Assembly: GCA_018648325.1 (NCBI GenBank)
Contig: JABGRK010000017.1
Span: 186,001-250,000, forward strand
DNA length: 64,000 bases
From: Chloroflexota bacterium
GTDB taxonomy: Bacteria > Chloroflexota > Dehalococcoidia > JABGRK01
Direction of reading: 5' to 3'
Positions within the stretch are counted from its first letter, which is position 1. Each line of letters starts with the position of its first letter. The notes beneath the pieces were generated by a model. It saw only the letters and a program-made list of their open reading frames with translations, searched no databases and had not been told where the DNA came from. Of the stretch, positions 15,709-26,753 are shown piece by piece. The position numbers and the translations under genes were made by a program.

Positions 15709-15721
15709 TGTTTGCACTCAC
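15699..15721. promoter_or_regulatory. 23-bp palindrome between ribE and marR (candidate operator)
   Basis: The core GTGCAA-TGT-TTGCAC is perfect, and the outer arms extend it to 9 of 10 paired positions. It covers the -35 of the rib promoter and lies about 30 bp upstream of the marR -35. Size and symmetry fit a dimeric winged-helix regulator such as MarR. Confidence 0.5.
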
Positions 15722-15751
15722 TATTTTAGTTTGACAGGTGGCTTGGCGGCG

Positions 15752-15781
15752 TTGACAATGCTTCTTTTGCACATCTATAAT
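15752..15781 (+). promoter_or_regulatory. Promoter of marR operon
   Basis: TTGACA (15752-15757), an 18-nt spacer and TATAAT (15776-15781), both hexamers consensus. A second TTGACA lies at 15731-15736 but is too far from the -10. Confidence 0.7.
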
Positions 15782-15787
15782 ATATTA

Positions 15788-15814
15788 ATCGTAAGCCGAT
15801 AGTCGTATTACGAT
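15788..15814. promoter_or_regulatory. Inverted repeat at the marR start point
   Basis: ATCGTAA (15788-15794) and TTACGAT (15808-15814) are perfect 7-bp arms around 13 nt. They begin at the predicted start of marR transcription. The position suits autorepression by the encoded MarR protein. Confidence 0.4.
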
Positions 15815-15842
15815 ATACTGTTTTAGAGACGTGTTTATTTAA

Positions 15843-16304
15843 ATGGGCGATACTACTGCAAATCCACAAACATCGGAAGAATACTATGATTTATGGGTGC
15901 TGCTGCAACAGGCTCATTACATTATTGGCAGGCTTAGGGAAGCAGAGCTCAAGGAGCTGAACCTTTCCATGACCCAAGCCAAGGTTCTTGCCGTTATCGA
16001 ATCGCTGGATTCCCCGGCAACGCCTGCTGAAATTGCACGGCATGTTTTGCGTGCTCCTCACACCGTTTCCGAACTGATCAGTCGTATGGCAGCCCGTGGA
16101 CTTGTGCGCAAGGTGAAGGATCTGGGCAGGAAGAACATGGTAAGAATTGAGATTACTGAAAAAGGCCTGCAGATATATGGGCAGTCGAAAAGAATGAAAT
16201 ACATATCAGAGGTGGTATCTGAGTTACCTGCGATGGATCGAAAAACCCTAGATTCTTATCTGACAAAGCTTAGAAACCTTGCATTGGACAAAGTGGAAAA
16301 GTAA
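15843..16304 (+). CDS. MarR-family transcriptional regulator
   Basis: A 153-residue winged-helix regulator with the MarR layout: a dimerisation helix (EEYYDLWVLLQQAHYII), a DNA-binding helix-turn-helix (PATPAEIARHVLRAPHTVSELISRMAARG), a wing (LVRKVKDLGRKNMVRIEITEKG), then C-terminal dimer helices. It is the first gene of a plus-strand series leading to the MDH-like, AOR, flavoprotein, VOC and LarA-like genes, and is presumably their regulator. Dyads overlap its promoter region. The ligand is unknown; phenolic or acid ligands are common in the family. Confidence 0.88.
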   Translation: MGDTTANPQTSEEYYDLWVLLQQAHYIIGRLREAELKELNLSMTQAKVLAVIESLDSPATPAEIARHVLRAPHTVSELISRMAARGLVRKVKDLGRKNMVRIEITEKGLQIYGQSKRMKYISEVVSELPAMDRKTLDSYLTKLRNLALDKVEK

Positions 16305-16350
16305 CTGTTTTTTAACTATCGCGATTATTGAAATATAAAGGGGATATAGC

Positions 16351-17301
16351 ATGCGAAAAAAGATATCGGTAATAGGTACGGGAAACGTTGGGTCTGCGCT
16401 GGGACAGAGACTGGGGCAGATGGGATTTGCCGATGTGATACTGGTTGATATTATCGAAGGGATGCCGCAGGGCAAAGCCATCGATATGATGCATTCCCAT
16501 CCCATCGTTGGTTCGAACGCGAAAATCGTTGGTACGAACGGATATGAGGAAACGGCCAATTCCGACTTGGTGATAATGGTGGCGCGATCGAAACCGCTGG
16601 GAGGTGCCGGTGGGGCGCAGGTTAGTGGCGGACGTAATCGATTACTGCTTGAAAATATGGAGATGTTAAAAGGAATTACAGAGCGTGCGATAAAGCATTC
16701 GCCTGATTGCATAATCATTGTAGTCACCAATCCAGTTGATGCCATGGCACGGGCAGTGCTGCACTTTTCTAGGTTCGCCAAGAATTGCATAATGGGGCTG
16801 TCCGGCGGGCTGGATACGGCGCGCTACCGGGCAATGATTGCTGATGAGATGAACGTTTCTGCGCAGGACATAAGGGCCTGCATTATCGGTGCGCACGGTG
16901 AGACGATGATTCCCATTCCGCGCATGACAACGATCGGAGGCGTTCCCATAACCGAGCTGCTTTCTGCTGATAAGGTTGATGCCATTGTGGCGCGCGCCAG
17001 GCACGGGGCCGGTGAGGTGGTCAAACTGCTTAAAACGGCCACGCCGTATTATGCTCCGGCGATGGCAATAGCCGAGATGGCTGAGGCCGTGATACTGGAC
17101 AAGAAAAGGGTTATGCCTGTTTCGGCTTATCTTGAAGGTGAGTTTGGGGCAAGCGATGTGTTTATCGACGTTCCGGCAAAGATCGGTGCGAGTGGTATTG
17201 AGCAGGTGATGCAGTTTAATCTATCGCCAACCGAATCAGAGGCTTTCAAGCAATCGGCGCAGTCTATCAAAGATAATGTTGCCATGATGAATCTTGGGTA
17301 G
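16351..17301 (+). CDS. Malate/lactate dehydrogenase paralogue with altered active-site loop
   Basis: A 316-residue member of the LDH/MDH family with an intact NAD site (VIGTGNVGSALGQRL). It is a close paralogue of the mdh gene at 36176: both have EGMPQGKAIDMMHSHPIVGS. The catalytic His (IIGAHGETM) and the LDTARYR Arg region are kept. The mobile substrate loop, SGSPRKPGMSRDD in the paralogue, is replaced here by a longer ARSKPLGG...VSGGRNRLL segment. The usual Arg pair that binds the dicarboxylate is therefore displaced. The NPLDAM motif reads NPVDAM. It is most likely a 2-hydroxyacid dehydrogenase with changed substrate or activity. It lies 46 nt after marR and heads the AOR/LarA-like operon. 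Confidence 0.85.
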   Translation: MRKKISVIGTGNVGSALGQRLGQMGFADVILVDIIEGMPQGKAIDMMHSHPIVGSNAKIVGTNGYEETANSDLVIMVARSKPLGGAGGAQVSGGRNRLLLENMEMLKGITERAIKHSPDCIIIVVTNPVDAMARAVLHFSRFAKNCIMGLSGGLDTARYRAMIADEMNVSAQDIRACIIGAHGETMIPIPRMTTIGGVPITELLSADKVDAIVARARHGAGEVVKLLKTATPYYAPAMAIAEMAEAVILDKKRVMPVSAYLEGEFGASDVFIDVPAKIGASGIEQVMQFNLSPTESEAFKQSAQSIKDNVAMMNLG

Positions 17302-17389
17302 GATTAAAAGCTTGTGTAAAACAGCGTGTGCTGTCAAAATATATTCCGGTATTAATTAAAAATTTAGATAAGTTTTAAAGGAGATATTA

Positions 17390-19192
17390 ATGTACAAAGG
17401 CGTAATGGGTAAAATACTATTTGTTAATTTAACTACGGGCGAGATAAATGTTGAGGAGCCCGATGAGCGGACATACCGCGATTACCTGGGCGGATATGGC
17501 TTGGGTGCAAGGGTACTTTTTTCCAAGCAAAAAAGCGGAGTTGATCCGCTGGGGCCGGATAATACCTTGGGATTTGTTACCGGCGTTCTTACCGGAACAC
17601 CTGCTTTGCTGGGTAACAGGTATATCGTGGTGGCCAAGTCGCCTCTTACCGGTGGATGGGGAGATGCCAACTCCGGTGGTGATTTCGGGCCATACCTCAA
17701 GTTTGCCGGATACGATGCGGTCTTTTTTACCGGCACGTCGGCAAAACCTGTATATCTGCATATAAACGAGGGCGAGGCCCTTCTCAAAGATGCCTCAGCT
17801 TTATGGGGCAAGGACGCTGAGCAGACCGATGACATACTAAAAGACGAGCTTGGCAAGGATGTAAGGATTGCCTGCATCGGGCCGTCGGGAGAAAAACTGG
17901 CTCGCCTTGCATGCATTATGAACGATAAAGGTCGTGCTGCCGGACGCTGTGGCCTTGGTGCGGTGATGGGATCGAAAAACCTGAAGGCTATAGCCGTATA
18001 CGGCACAAAAGCAGTGCCACTGGCAGACGACGTAAAGGTCAAAGCGGTGAAAAAAGAACAGCAGACCACTCTTCTGGAGAGCAGGTTTGTGGGAATGCTG
18101 CAAAAGGGCGGCGGAACATCCGGGTTTACCGCCGGTATGACAGGTCAGGGTGAGGCACCGATTAAGAACTGGGGCGGTAATCCGACTGATATGCCCGATG
18201 TAAGTACATTTGCCGCTGATAAGATACTTGAGCTTCGTGAGAAGAAATACTCCTGCTGGCGCTGCCCCATAGGTTGCGGCGGTATTATGAAGGCGGGGAC
18301 TGAGTATAGCTACCCGGCCGGAGCACATAAACCTGAATATGAGACTGAGGCTGCCTTCGGTGGTTTGTGTCTGAACAATAACCTTGAGTCTGTAATTATG
18401 GCCGGGCATATCTGCAATGTTTACGGACTGGACACGATATCGGCAGGAGGAACCATTGCCTTTGCCATCGAGTGCTACGAGAACGGCATTATTACTAAAA
18501 AAGACACCGGTGGTATCGAGCTGACATGGGGTAACCATAAAGCGATTGTCGAAATGACCGAAAAGATGGCCAAACGCGAGGGATTTGGGGACATTCTGGC
18601 TGACGGAGTCAAGGCAGCAGCCGAAAAGATTGGCAAGGGTTCCGAGAAGTATGCAATGCATGTTGGTGGCGAGGAACCGGCCATGCATGATCCCAAAAAC
18701 TCACCACGGTTTGCTTCCGGGTATGCCATTGATGCTGCTCCGGGTCGTCATACTCAGGGCGGTGCTAATGAGATCGAGGGAGATATGCAGAAGGCCAAGA
18801 ATACTTATTGTCAGGCCTACAACGCGACGGGCGTGTGCATGTGGGCGGCAGGTATGATGGGTGAGAATACGGTTGCCGAGATGCTTAGCGCGGTTACCGG
18901 TGTGGAATACAGTGTAGAGAAATTGCTTGAGGCTGGAGAGCGCATATCCAACATACGTCAGGCCTTTAATGTCCGCGAGGGCATCAATCCCATGGAGCGC
19001 AACTTCCCGGGCAGGATATTTGGGCAGCCACCGCTTTCCGAGGGGCCGACGGCGGGCAAGAGCGTTGATGTTAAACCGCGTGCCGTAGAGTATTTTAAAG
19101 CGATGGACTGGGACGAAAATACTGGCAAACCAAGTAAAGCAAAACTGATTGAGATGGGCATGGAAGACGTAGCATCTGAACTCTGGGGATAG
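17390..19192 (+). CDS. Tungsten-containing aldehyde:ferredoxin oxidoreductase
   Basis: A 600-residue AOR-family enzyme of normal length. The N-terminal tungstopterin domain shows GKILFVNLTTGE, YLGGYGLGARVLF, TGTPALLGNRY and SPLTGGWGDANSGGDFGP. The cluster cysteines lie in CWRCPIGCGG near residue 290, with a further conserved Cys in TGVCMWAAGM. It oxidises aldehydes to acids with ferredoxin, or reduces acids in reverse. Unlike the BamB fragment at the left edge, it has the canonical LTGGWGDANSGG motif. The SD AAAGGAG precedes the ATG. The neighbours (MDH-like, Fe-S flavoprotein, VOC, LarA-like) suggest metabolism of a hydroxyacid-derived aldehyde; the substrate is unknown. Confidence 0.93.
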   Translation: MYKGVMGKILFVNLTTGEINVEEPDERTYRDYLGGYGLGARVLFSKQKSGVDPLGPDNTLGFVTGVLTGTPALLGNRYIVVAKSPLTGGWGDANSGGDFGPYLKFAGYDAVFFTGTSAKPVYLHINEGEALLKDASALWGKDAEQTDDILKDELGKDVRIACIGPSGEKLARLACIMNDKGRAAGRCGLGAVMGSKNLKAIAVYGTKAVPLADDVKVKAVKKEQQTTLLESRFVGMLQKGGGTSGFTAGMTGQGEAPIKNWGGNPTDMPDVSTFAADKILELREKKYSCWRCPIGCGGIMKAGTEYSYPAGAHKPEYETEAAFGGLCLNNNLESVIMAGHICNVYGLDTISAGGTIAFAIECYENGIITKKDTGGIELTWGNHKAIVEMTEKMAKREGFGDILADGVKAAAEKIGKGSEKYAMHVGGEEPAMHDPKNSPRFASGYAIDAAPGRHTQGGANEIEGDMQKAKNTYCQAYNATGVCMWAAGMMGENTVAEMLSAVTGVEYSVEKLLEAGERISNIRQAFNVREGINPMERNFPGRIFGQPPLSEGPTAGKSVDVKPRAVEYFKAMDWDENTGKPSKAKLIEMGMEDVASELWG

Positions 19193-19197
19193 TATAA

Positions 19198-19773
19198 ATG
19201 GAAGTTCTGGCAATTTCCGGCACTCCGAGGCCGGGTGGTAATACAGAATTATTGATTGAGGCAGCGCTTGAGCCTTTCAAGGAGAAAAGTTGGGAGGTTA
19301 CGCGCTTCCTTTTGAGCACGCGCACTGTTGCACCTTGTGATGGCTGCGACATATGTTTGCAGACAGACGAGTGCGTTATTAGAGACGATATGGATTTGTT
19401 GTATGAAAAGTTTGCCAGTTGCGACGCGATCATAATTGCATCGCCGGTATACTACAGAAACGTTTCTGCTCAGCTAAAGGCTGTTTTTGACAGGCATCAT
19501 GCGTTGGTCAGGAGCAAGCCGCTAACCGGAAAACCCGGAGGAGCGATAGTGGTGGGTGGTGGTACCAACGGGGGCCAGAGCCTGGCTTTGATGATAATCT
19601 ACAACTTCTTTCTTTCGGCAGGAGCGCTTGCTGTTCCCGGGGCTCGTAACGGGGTATCGGTTGTTGCCGACAAGCCCGGCGATGTACTTGCGCAGCCGGA
19701 TCGACTGAAGCAGGCCAGGATACTGGGAGAAAACGTACTCAAGTATGCTACGCTTTTGAGGTCGGATCAGTAA
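19198..19773 (+). CDS. Iron-sulfur flavoprotein (Isf-like, NADPH-dependent FMN reductase fold)
   Basis: A 191-residue flavodoxin-fold protein. The FMN phosphate loop is ISGTPRPGGNTELL. The compact cysteine motif CDGCDICLQTDEC (CX2CX2CX5C) is the 4Fe-4S signature of methanogen and clostridial Isf proteins. SPVYYRNVSAQLKAVFDR forms the dimer/flavin region. It passes electrons between ferredoxin and FMN-linked acceptors, and some Isf act on O2 or peroxide. It starts 5 nt after the AOR stop, so it may accept or donate AOR electrons. No separate reductase domain is present. Confidence 0.85.
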   Translation: MEVLAISGTPRPGGNTELLIEAALEPFKEKSWEVTRFLLSTRTVAPCDGCDICLQTDECVIRDDMDLLYEKFASCDAIIIASPVYYRNVSAQLKAVFDRHHALVRSKPLTGKPGGAIVVGGGTNGGQSLALMIIYNFFLSAGALAVPGARNGVSVVADKPGDVLAQPDRLKQARILGENVLKYATLLRSDQ

Positions 19774-19795
19774 GAATATACAGGGGGAGCAAATT

Positions 19796-20176
19796 ATGCT
19801 GAAGTATGAAATTGATCATATTCATTTGACCAGTCCCGATCCTGCAAAAACGGCCGGTTTCTATGAAAAACTTCTGGGTGCCAAAATCATGGGTGAGGGC
19901 GTAATGCCTGATGGCCGCAAGAACGTTAACATTGATATAAATGGTTTGATAATCCGAATCACTGAACTGTCATCCTCAACCGGTGACTCCGAGCAGGAGA
20001 GCAATGGGCTAAACCACATTGGTTTTAGAACTGATGATATAGAGGGCTCTATGGCTGAGCTTAAGGCAGAGGGTGCTATGGTTGTTAAGGATATAGGACC
20101 GATGCGCGCCGGTAAGATGAGCTTTTTTATGGCACCGGACAATGTGCTGGTTGAGCTTATTGAGCCGGGCAAGTAA
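19796..20176 (+). CDS. VOC-family protein (glyoxalase / methylmalonyl-CoA epimerase-like)
   Basis: A 126-residue vicinal-oxygen-chelate protein with two beta-alpha-beta-beta-beta units. Likely metal ligands are His in IDHIHLTS, His in LNHIGFRTDD and Glu in NVLVELIEP. Such proteins isomerise or cleave at the carbon next to a carbonyl (glyoxalase I, methylmalonyl-CoA epimerase, dioxygenases). In this anaerobic operon an epimerase or lyase is more likely than a dioxygenase. SD GGGGGAG precedes the ATG. It lies 22 nt after the Isf gene and 41 nt before the LarA-like gene. Confidence 0.82.
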   Translation: MLKYEIDHIHLTSPDPAKTAGFYEKLLGAKIMGEGVMPDGRKNVNIDINGLIIRITELSSSTGDSEQESNGLNHIGFRTDDIEGSMAELKAEGAMVVKDIGPMRAGKMSFFMAPDNVLVELIEPGK

Positions 20177-20217
20177 AAGGTTTTCGTTGTTGAAACAAGA
20201 GAGTTAGGGGTAGGGCT

Positions 20218-21453
20218 ATGCAGACCGTAAAGCTGCCACAATTGGCATGGTATGGGCCAAAGGAACTGGAACTTACTTTTCCTGATAGTTGGGATATTAA
20301 GATATGCAATATCGCCGGGCATGACCGCGTGGCACTTGATGCTGATCAGATAAAGCAGGCTGTTACTGATCCCATAAGCATGGCTCCTTTAAGGGAACTG
20401 GCTAAGGGCAAAAAGGACGTGGTCATCATATTCGATGATCTGACGCGTGGTACCAGGACTGCCAAAATCATTCCTTTCCTGCTTGAGGAACTTGCCTTAG
20501 CTGGTATACCTGATGATCACATCAGGTTTATGTCTGCGCTGGGTGCGCACGCTCCGCTTAGCCGCATTGACCTTGCCAAGAAAGTGGGCGAGGATGTTAT
20601 TGCCCGCTACGCCGTTTATAATCATAACGCTTTTGATAATTGTGTCCACGTGGGTACCACCAGCGCCGGTACTGATGTTCGCATAAATGGCGAGGTTATG
20701 GCGTGTGATCTGAAGATAGCCATTGGGTCGGTGGCACCGCATCCGTTTGCCGTGTTTAGTGGTGGCGGCAAGATTATTTTGCCCGGCGTAGCATCGATAG
20801 ATACGATAATGGCCAATCATATCAGGCCCCTCACCGAGGAACACAGAGCAAACTATGAAACAAATCCTAGGCGTAAGGATATAGAGGAGGCAGCATCGTT
20901 TGTAAAACTGGATATGCTGCTGCAGAGTGTGGTTAACAGTTGGGGCGAGACGGTATCACTTCATGCCGGGGCTCCGCAACCGGTTCGAGAAGCAGCGGTA
21001 AAAGAGGCAAAAACTCACTTCTTGGCTCCCAAGTGCTCTGACAGTGACATAGTGATATCCAATGCCTACATCAAGGCCAGTGAATCCAATGTTGTACTCA
21101 AAAACGGTTTTGCTTCGGTAGCTGACAGCGGCGGTGACATGGTTATGATTGCCAACGCACCGGGAGGACAGGTCCCACATTACCTGATAGGTCACTGGGG
21201 TAAGAATAACGAGGGCGATAGCAGGCACTATAAGCTTAAGCGTCCGCCTATGGAGATTCCTGCCCACATCAATCATTTAATCAGGTACAGCGAGTATCCG
21301 GATGTGGTGAGCATGGATTTTGCCGCAGGGTCGAAAAAGGCTGTGCCTGCAAGCACCTGGGATGACGTTTTAACACTGCTTAAGGCAGGGCATCCTGATG
21401 GGGCAAAGGTGGCGGTTTATCCCAACGCTGATGTCATGTACTTTAGCCCTTAA
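20218..21453 (+). CDS. LarA-family nickel-dependent 2-hydroxyacid racemase/epimerase
   Basis: A 411-residue LarA/DUF2088 protein. The catalytic set known from Lactiplantibacillus LarA can be laid out: DDLTRGTR (for DxTRPxP), His in GAHAPL (His108 position), His in APHPFAVFSGGGK (His174), the cofactor-anchoring Lys ten residues later (Lys184), and His in MANH sixteen after that (His200). Spacings match exactly. These enzymes racemise or epimerise 2-hydroxyacids through a covalent nickel-pincer cofactor. The cofactor genes larB, larC and larE are not in the window. Together with the MDH-like gene it suggests stereo-inversion and then oxidation of a hydroxyacid. Its last four bases overlap the convergent unknown gene. 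Confidence 0.88.
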   Translation: MQTVKLPQLAWYGPKELELTFPDSWDIKICNIAGHDRVALDADQIKQAVTDPISMAPLRELAKGKKDVVIIFDDLTRGTRTAKIIPFLLEELALAGIPDDHIRFMSALGAHAPLSRIDLAKKVGEDVIARYAVYNHNAFDNCVHVGTTSAGTDVRINGEVMACDLKIAIGSVAPHPFAVFSGGGKIILPGVASIDTIMANHIRPLTEEHRANYETNPRRKDIEEAASFVKLDMLLQSVVNSWGETVSLHAGAPQPVREAAVKEAKTHFLAPKCSDSDIVISNAYIKASESNVVLKNGFASVADSGGDMVMIANAPGGQVPHYLIGHWGKNNEGDSRHYKLKRPPMEIPAHINHLIRYSEYPDVVSMDFAAGSKKAVPASTWDDVLTLLKAGHPDGAKVAVYPNADVMYFSP

Positions 21454-22124
21454 GTCCACAGGGCGGGGTTCTGTTTCTTGCTCAGGTTTTGAAGGCCTTT
21501 TTGCGTATCGCTTGCTATGCGTTCCTTGTCGCTGTTTTTCAGGCGGTATTTAAACAGCCAATAGGTAAACTCATCGGAATCACCCACAGCATCAACATTC
21601 TTTTTTTCTACTATAGCGCTGTCTTCAAAAAACTTATCGAGCAGTAGTTCTACTGTTTTACCATAGATGCGCCGATGTACGCCCTCAAACTCGCGCGGAT
21701 CCTGACAACAGGGGTACATTCCCAGTTCTTTATTCACCTGTTTTTGAACGGCCCAAAGTAGCGCTCTCTCTATTCTTACGCCGTAGAAGTAGTTGAGGTG
21801 TGCTTTGTGCTTTGTTTCGCCGATAAGATCTTTGACCTCATCCTGCGTAATCTGCATTGGTAACTGGTTGTTTTTGATAAAGGCGCTTTTCTCGTTTGCC
21901 GGGATCAGGCCATCGGCAGACATTAATAGGCGCTTGGCCAGCAGTAGCAGATCAAAGGCCTCGCCACCTATAAGATAGTGATAATGTTTGCCGTTTACGC
22001 GCTCTTCTTCCAGTTCCCATAGCTCAATGGCTTCCAGCATGGCTACGTACCAGTGTGTGCCATCAGTAATTGCCTGCCTGAGATGGATAAGTGCTTCGTT
22101 GCTTTCCTGAAGTTGGTTATTCAA
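21450..22124 (-). CDS. Unknown conserved-looking protein
   Basis: I do not recognise this 224-residue, mainly helical, soluble protein. It has no signal peptide or membrane segment. It starts MNNQLQESNEALIHLRQAI and includes HYHYLIGGEAFDLLLLAKRLL, YFYGVRIERALLWAVQKQV and GMYPCCQDPREFEGVHRRIYG. The gene is the last of the secA-side minus-strand series, 161 nt after secA. Its stop overlaps the stop of the LarA-like gene by 4 bp. Codon use is like its neighbours, so it is probably a resident lineage gene rather than an insertion. Confidence 0.65.
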   Translation of the reverse strand: MNNQLQESNEALIHLRQAITDGTHWYVAMLEAIELWELEEERVNGKHYHYLIGGEAFDLLLLAKRLLMSADGLIPANEKSAFIKNNQLPMQITQDEVKDLIGETKHKAHLNYFYGVRIERALLWAVQKQVNKELGMYPCCQDPREFEGVHRRIYGKTVELLLDKFFEDSAIVEKKNVDAVGDSDEFTYWLFKYRLKNSDKERIASDTQKGLQNLSKKQNPALWT

Positions 22125-22285
22125 GTGGTGTCCTTTTTAATAAGCCTTACTTTATTTTAACACGGATTGAGGATTGAGACATAGATTGTTGAGATCAAAG
22201 TGTTGCAAAGCAGCGACATATTTTTGTACACGGGTCCTATTTTTAGGAAGCGGGGCCGAATAATAGAGGGTATGACTAAAAGATC

Positions 22286-24886
<2,601 letters not shown>

Positions 24887-24892
24887 AAGCGT

Positions 24893-25834
24893 TTATTCAA
24901 ACATCGCTCCTATAGACATTCCAGTGTGGATTCGCTTGATTGCTTCTGCAACAAGTGGTGCGATGGGCAAAACGGTGATCTTGTCGATTCGTTTGTTCTC
25001 AGGCACGGGTACGGTGTCCGTTACTACGATGCCCTTGGCGTCGCTTTCTTTGAGTCTGTCGATGGCTGGTCCTGAAAATATGGGGTGTGTGGCACCTACA
25101 TAGACTTCTGATGCGCCGTTTTCCTTGAGCATTTGAATTGCGCTGACTATAGAGCCGCCGGTGGCGATTTCATCGTCCACAAGCAGTGCCCGCTTGCCTT
25201 TAACATCACCAATAAGGTTGAGCGTTTGAGACTTATCTTTGTTGCCCATACGCCTTTTTTCTATGATCGCCAAGGGCGTTTGAAGCTTGGCGGCGAAATC
25301 TCTGGCTTGTTTGGTGAATCCCACATCTGTGGCTACCGTCACCAGGTTGTTTTCATAGTTTTCCTTGAAGTGGCGGCTTAAAATAGAAAGTGCTGTTAAC
25401 TCATCAACAGGTATATTGAAAAATCCCTGTATTTGCTCTGAGTGCAGGTCCATTGTAAGAACCCGATTCGCGCCTGCCGTGGTTACTAGGTCGGCAACCA
25501 GCCTGGCGGTAATGGGTACTCTTGGCTGGTCCTTTTTATCGGTACGCCCGTATCCGTAGTAAGGCATTACCGCGGTAATGCGTGCCGCCGAAGCGCGCTT
25601 TAGGGCATCGATCATAATGAGCAGTTCCATCAGGTTATCATTTACTGGAGAACAGATGGGCTGGATAACAAAGACATCTCTTTCACGCACATTATCCAGA
25701 ATACGAACAAAGGTGTTATCGTTGGCGAACTTGAATACCTCGGCTTTTCCAAGGGGGATTTCTAAACTATCGCATATCTGCTGAGCCAAGGCGGGGTGTG
25801 CATTTCCGGTAAATACCTTTAACTCATCTAACAA
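24893..25834 (-). CDS. prs: Ribose-phosphate pyrophosphokinase
   Basis: A 313-residue PRPP synthase. Motifs are RDVFVIQP near residue 54, MPYYGYGRTDKKDQPR, the metal-binding TMDLHSEQIQGFF, IEKRRMG (flexible catalytic loop) and LLVDDEIATGGSIVSA (PRPP loop). It makes PRPP from ribose 5-phosphate and ATP for nucleotide, histidine and tryptophan synthesis. The start is TTG at 25834, placed by GGAGGATGAGAG; the nearby ATG is out of frame and stops at once. Downstream secA follows after 6 nt. Confidence 0.96.
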   Translation of the reverse strand: MLDELKVFTGNAHPALAQQICDSLEIPLGKAEVFKFANDNTFVRILDNVRERDVFVIQPICSPVNDNLMELLIMIDALKRASAARITAVMPYYGYGRTDKKDQPRVPITARLVADLVTTAGANRVLTMDLHSEQIQGFFNIPVDELTALSILSRHFKENYENNLVTVATDVGFTKQARDFAAKLQTPLAIIEKRRMGNKDKSQTLNLIGDVKGKRALLVDDEIATGGSIVSAIQMLKENGASEVYVGATHPIFSGPAIDRLKESDAKGIVVTDTVPVPENKRIDKITVLPIAPLVAEAIKRIHTGMSIGAMFE

Positions 25835-25929
25835 CTCTCATCCTCCTTGGTGCCTATTTTAATGCTCTTTATCGTATATTTTTTAAGCAGCGATTTATTT
25901 GATTACCGATAGTAACTATATCACATAAA

Positions 25930-26691
25930 TTACTCTTCAATCAATTGTTCTTGCTGTTTCCCCAATTCTTTTTGGGACGGGTCTACATTGTAGAAACTTC
26001 GATCCAGCAGCAGGCGGCTTAACACTATTTTAGTTTTGCTTTTCCCCGTTGAGAAATCTTTTTTGACATCGGCGGTAGCACGTCTTAGCAACACAAGGAC
26101 GAACATGGCTGTCGCTACAAGCGTTGTAGCTAGCGGATGGCCAAACCATGTACTAAATAGCGAGGTGGTAACAAACGGCAGCAGGCCGAAACCTATGCAC
26201 ATGCCTATGGGCAGGCTGTTGCTGGGCGGTCCGCCGAAGGTTAGTCTTTCCCGCGTGGTTTGCCCTTTTTTGAGCAGCCTTGGTATTGTTCTGGTAAACG
26301 CGCCGATAGCAATGACTATGACCATGGCTGCCGCTCCCCTTGGCGCCAGAGCAAGGGCCATACCGATTCCCGTAGTGTTGCCTTTTTCTCCATCAAACTT
26401 GTTGAAAATTGACCACATCTGGCCTGTAACTACGGACAGACCTGCTAAGGCGGCGATAACCGTGTTCATGCCCGTTAGGTTGGCAATTATGATAGGGATG
26501 AATCCTTTTGTTATGTCTCCAACTGCGCCTATAATGCCCAGCGCAGGACCAACCTTGCGAAACAGGGCAATGTGCATATCGTATTCGCCGCTTAAGTTCA
26601 CACCTTTAAGTTTAGCCAATAGATATTGTAGCGGTATTCCGCCCAGAAAATACGATCCGACAATGAGTAAAATGCTAGCCCAAGTCCACAT
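25930..26691 (-). CDS. plsY: Divergent PlsY-like glycerol-3-phosphate acyltransferase
   Basis: A 253-residue polytopic membrane protein with the PlsY layout: first helix WASILLIVGSYFLGGIPLQYLLAKLKG, a G-rich loop, GDITKGFIPI, and a third loop GQMWSIFNKFDGEKGNTTG. PlsY makes lysophosphatidate from acyl-phosphate and glycerol 3-phosphate. The hallmark motifs are altered: GSGNxGATN is replaced by EYDMHIALFRKVG, the GH of the third motif is GQ, and GGKG reads GEKG. It also has a longer C-terminal tail of about 50 residues. It may be a specialised paralogue or inactive for G3P. It lies between tmk and prs. Confidence 0.78.
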   Translation of the reverse strand: MWTWASILLIVGSYFLGGIPLQYLLAKLKGVNLSGEYDMHIALFRKVGPALGIIGAVGDITKGFIPIIIANLTGMNTVIAALAGLSVVTGQMWSIFNKFDGEKGNTTGIGMALALAPRGAAAMVIVIAIGAFTRTIPRLLKKGQTTRERLTFGGPPSNSLPIGMCIGFGLLPFVTTSLFSTWFGHPLATTLVATAMFVLVLLRRATADVKKDFSTGKSKTKIVLSRLLLDRSFYNVDPSQKELGKQQEQLIEE

Positions 26692-26753
26692 TTTTTTTAA
26701 ATAATCCCTTTAGTGTTTTAATCTGGTGTGTTGCTTTGGAGGCTTTATAAGGG

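Noticed and set aside
15646-15760. FMN riboswitch upstream of ribE
   Set aside because: No conserved RFN segments (for example AGGGTG, GCCCAC) were found; only promoter elements and a palindrome.
17837-18688. 283-codon minus-strand ORF opposite AOR
   Set aside because: Shadow of the AOR frame; low-complexity composition typical of antisense frames.
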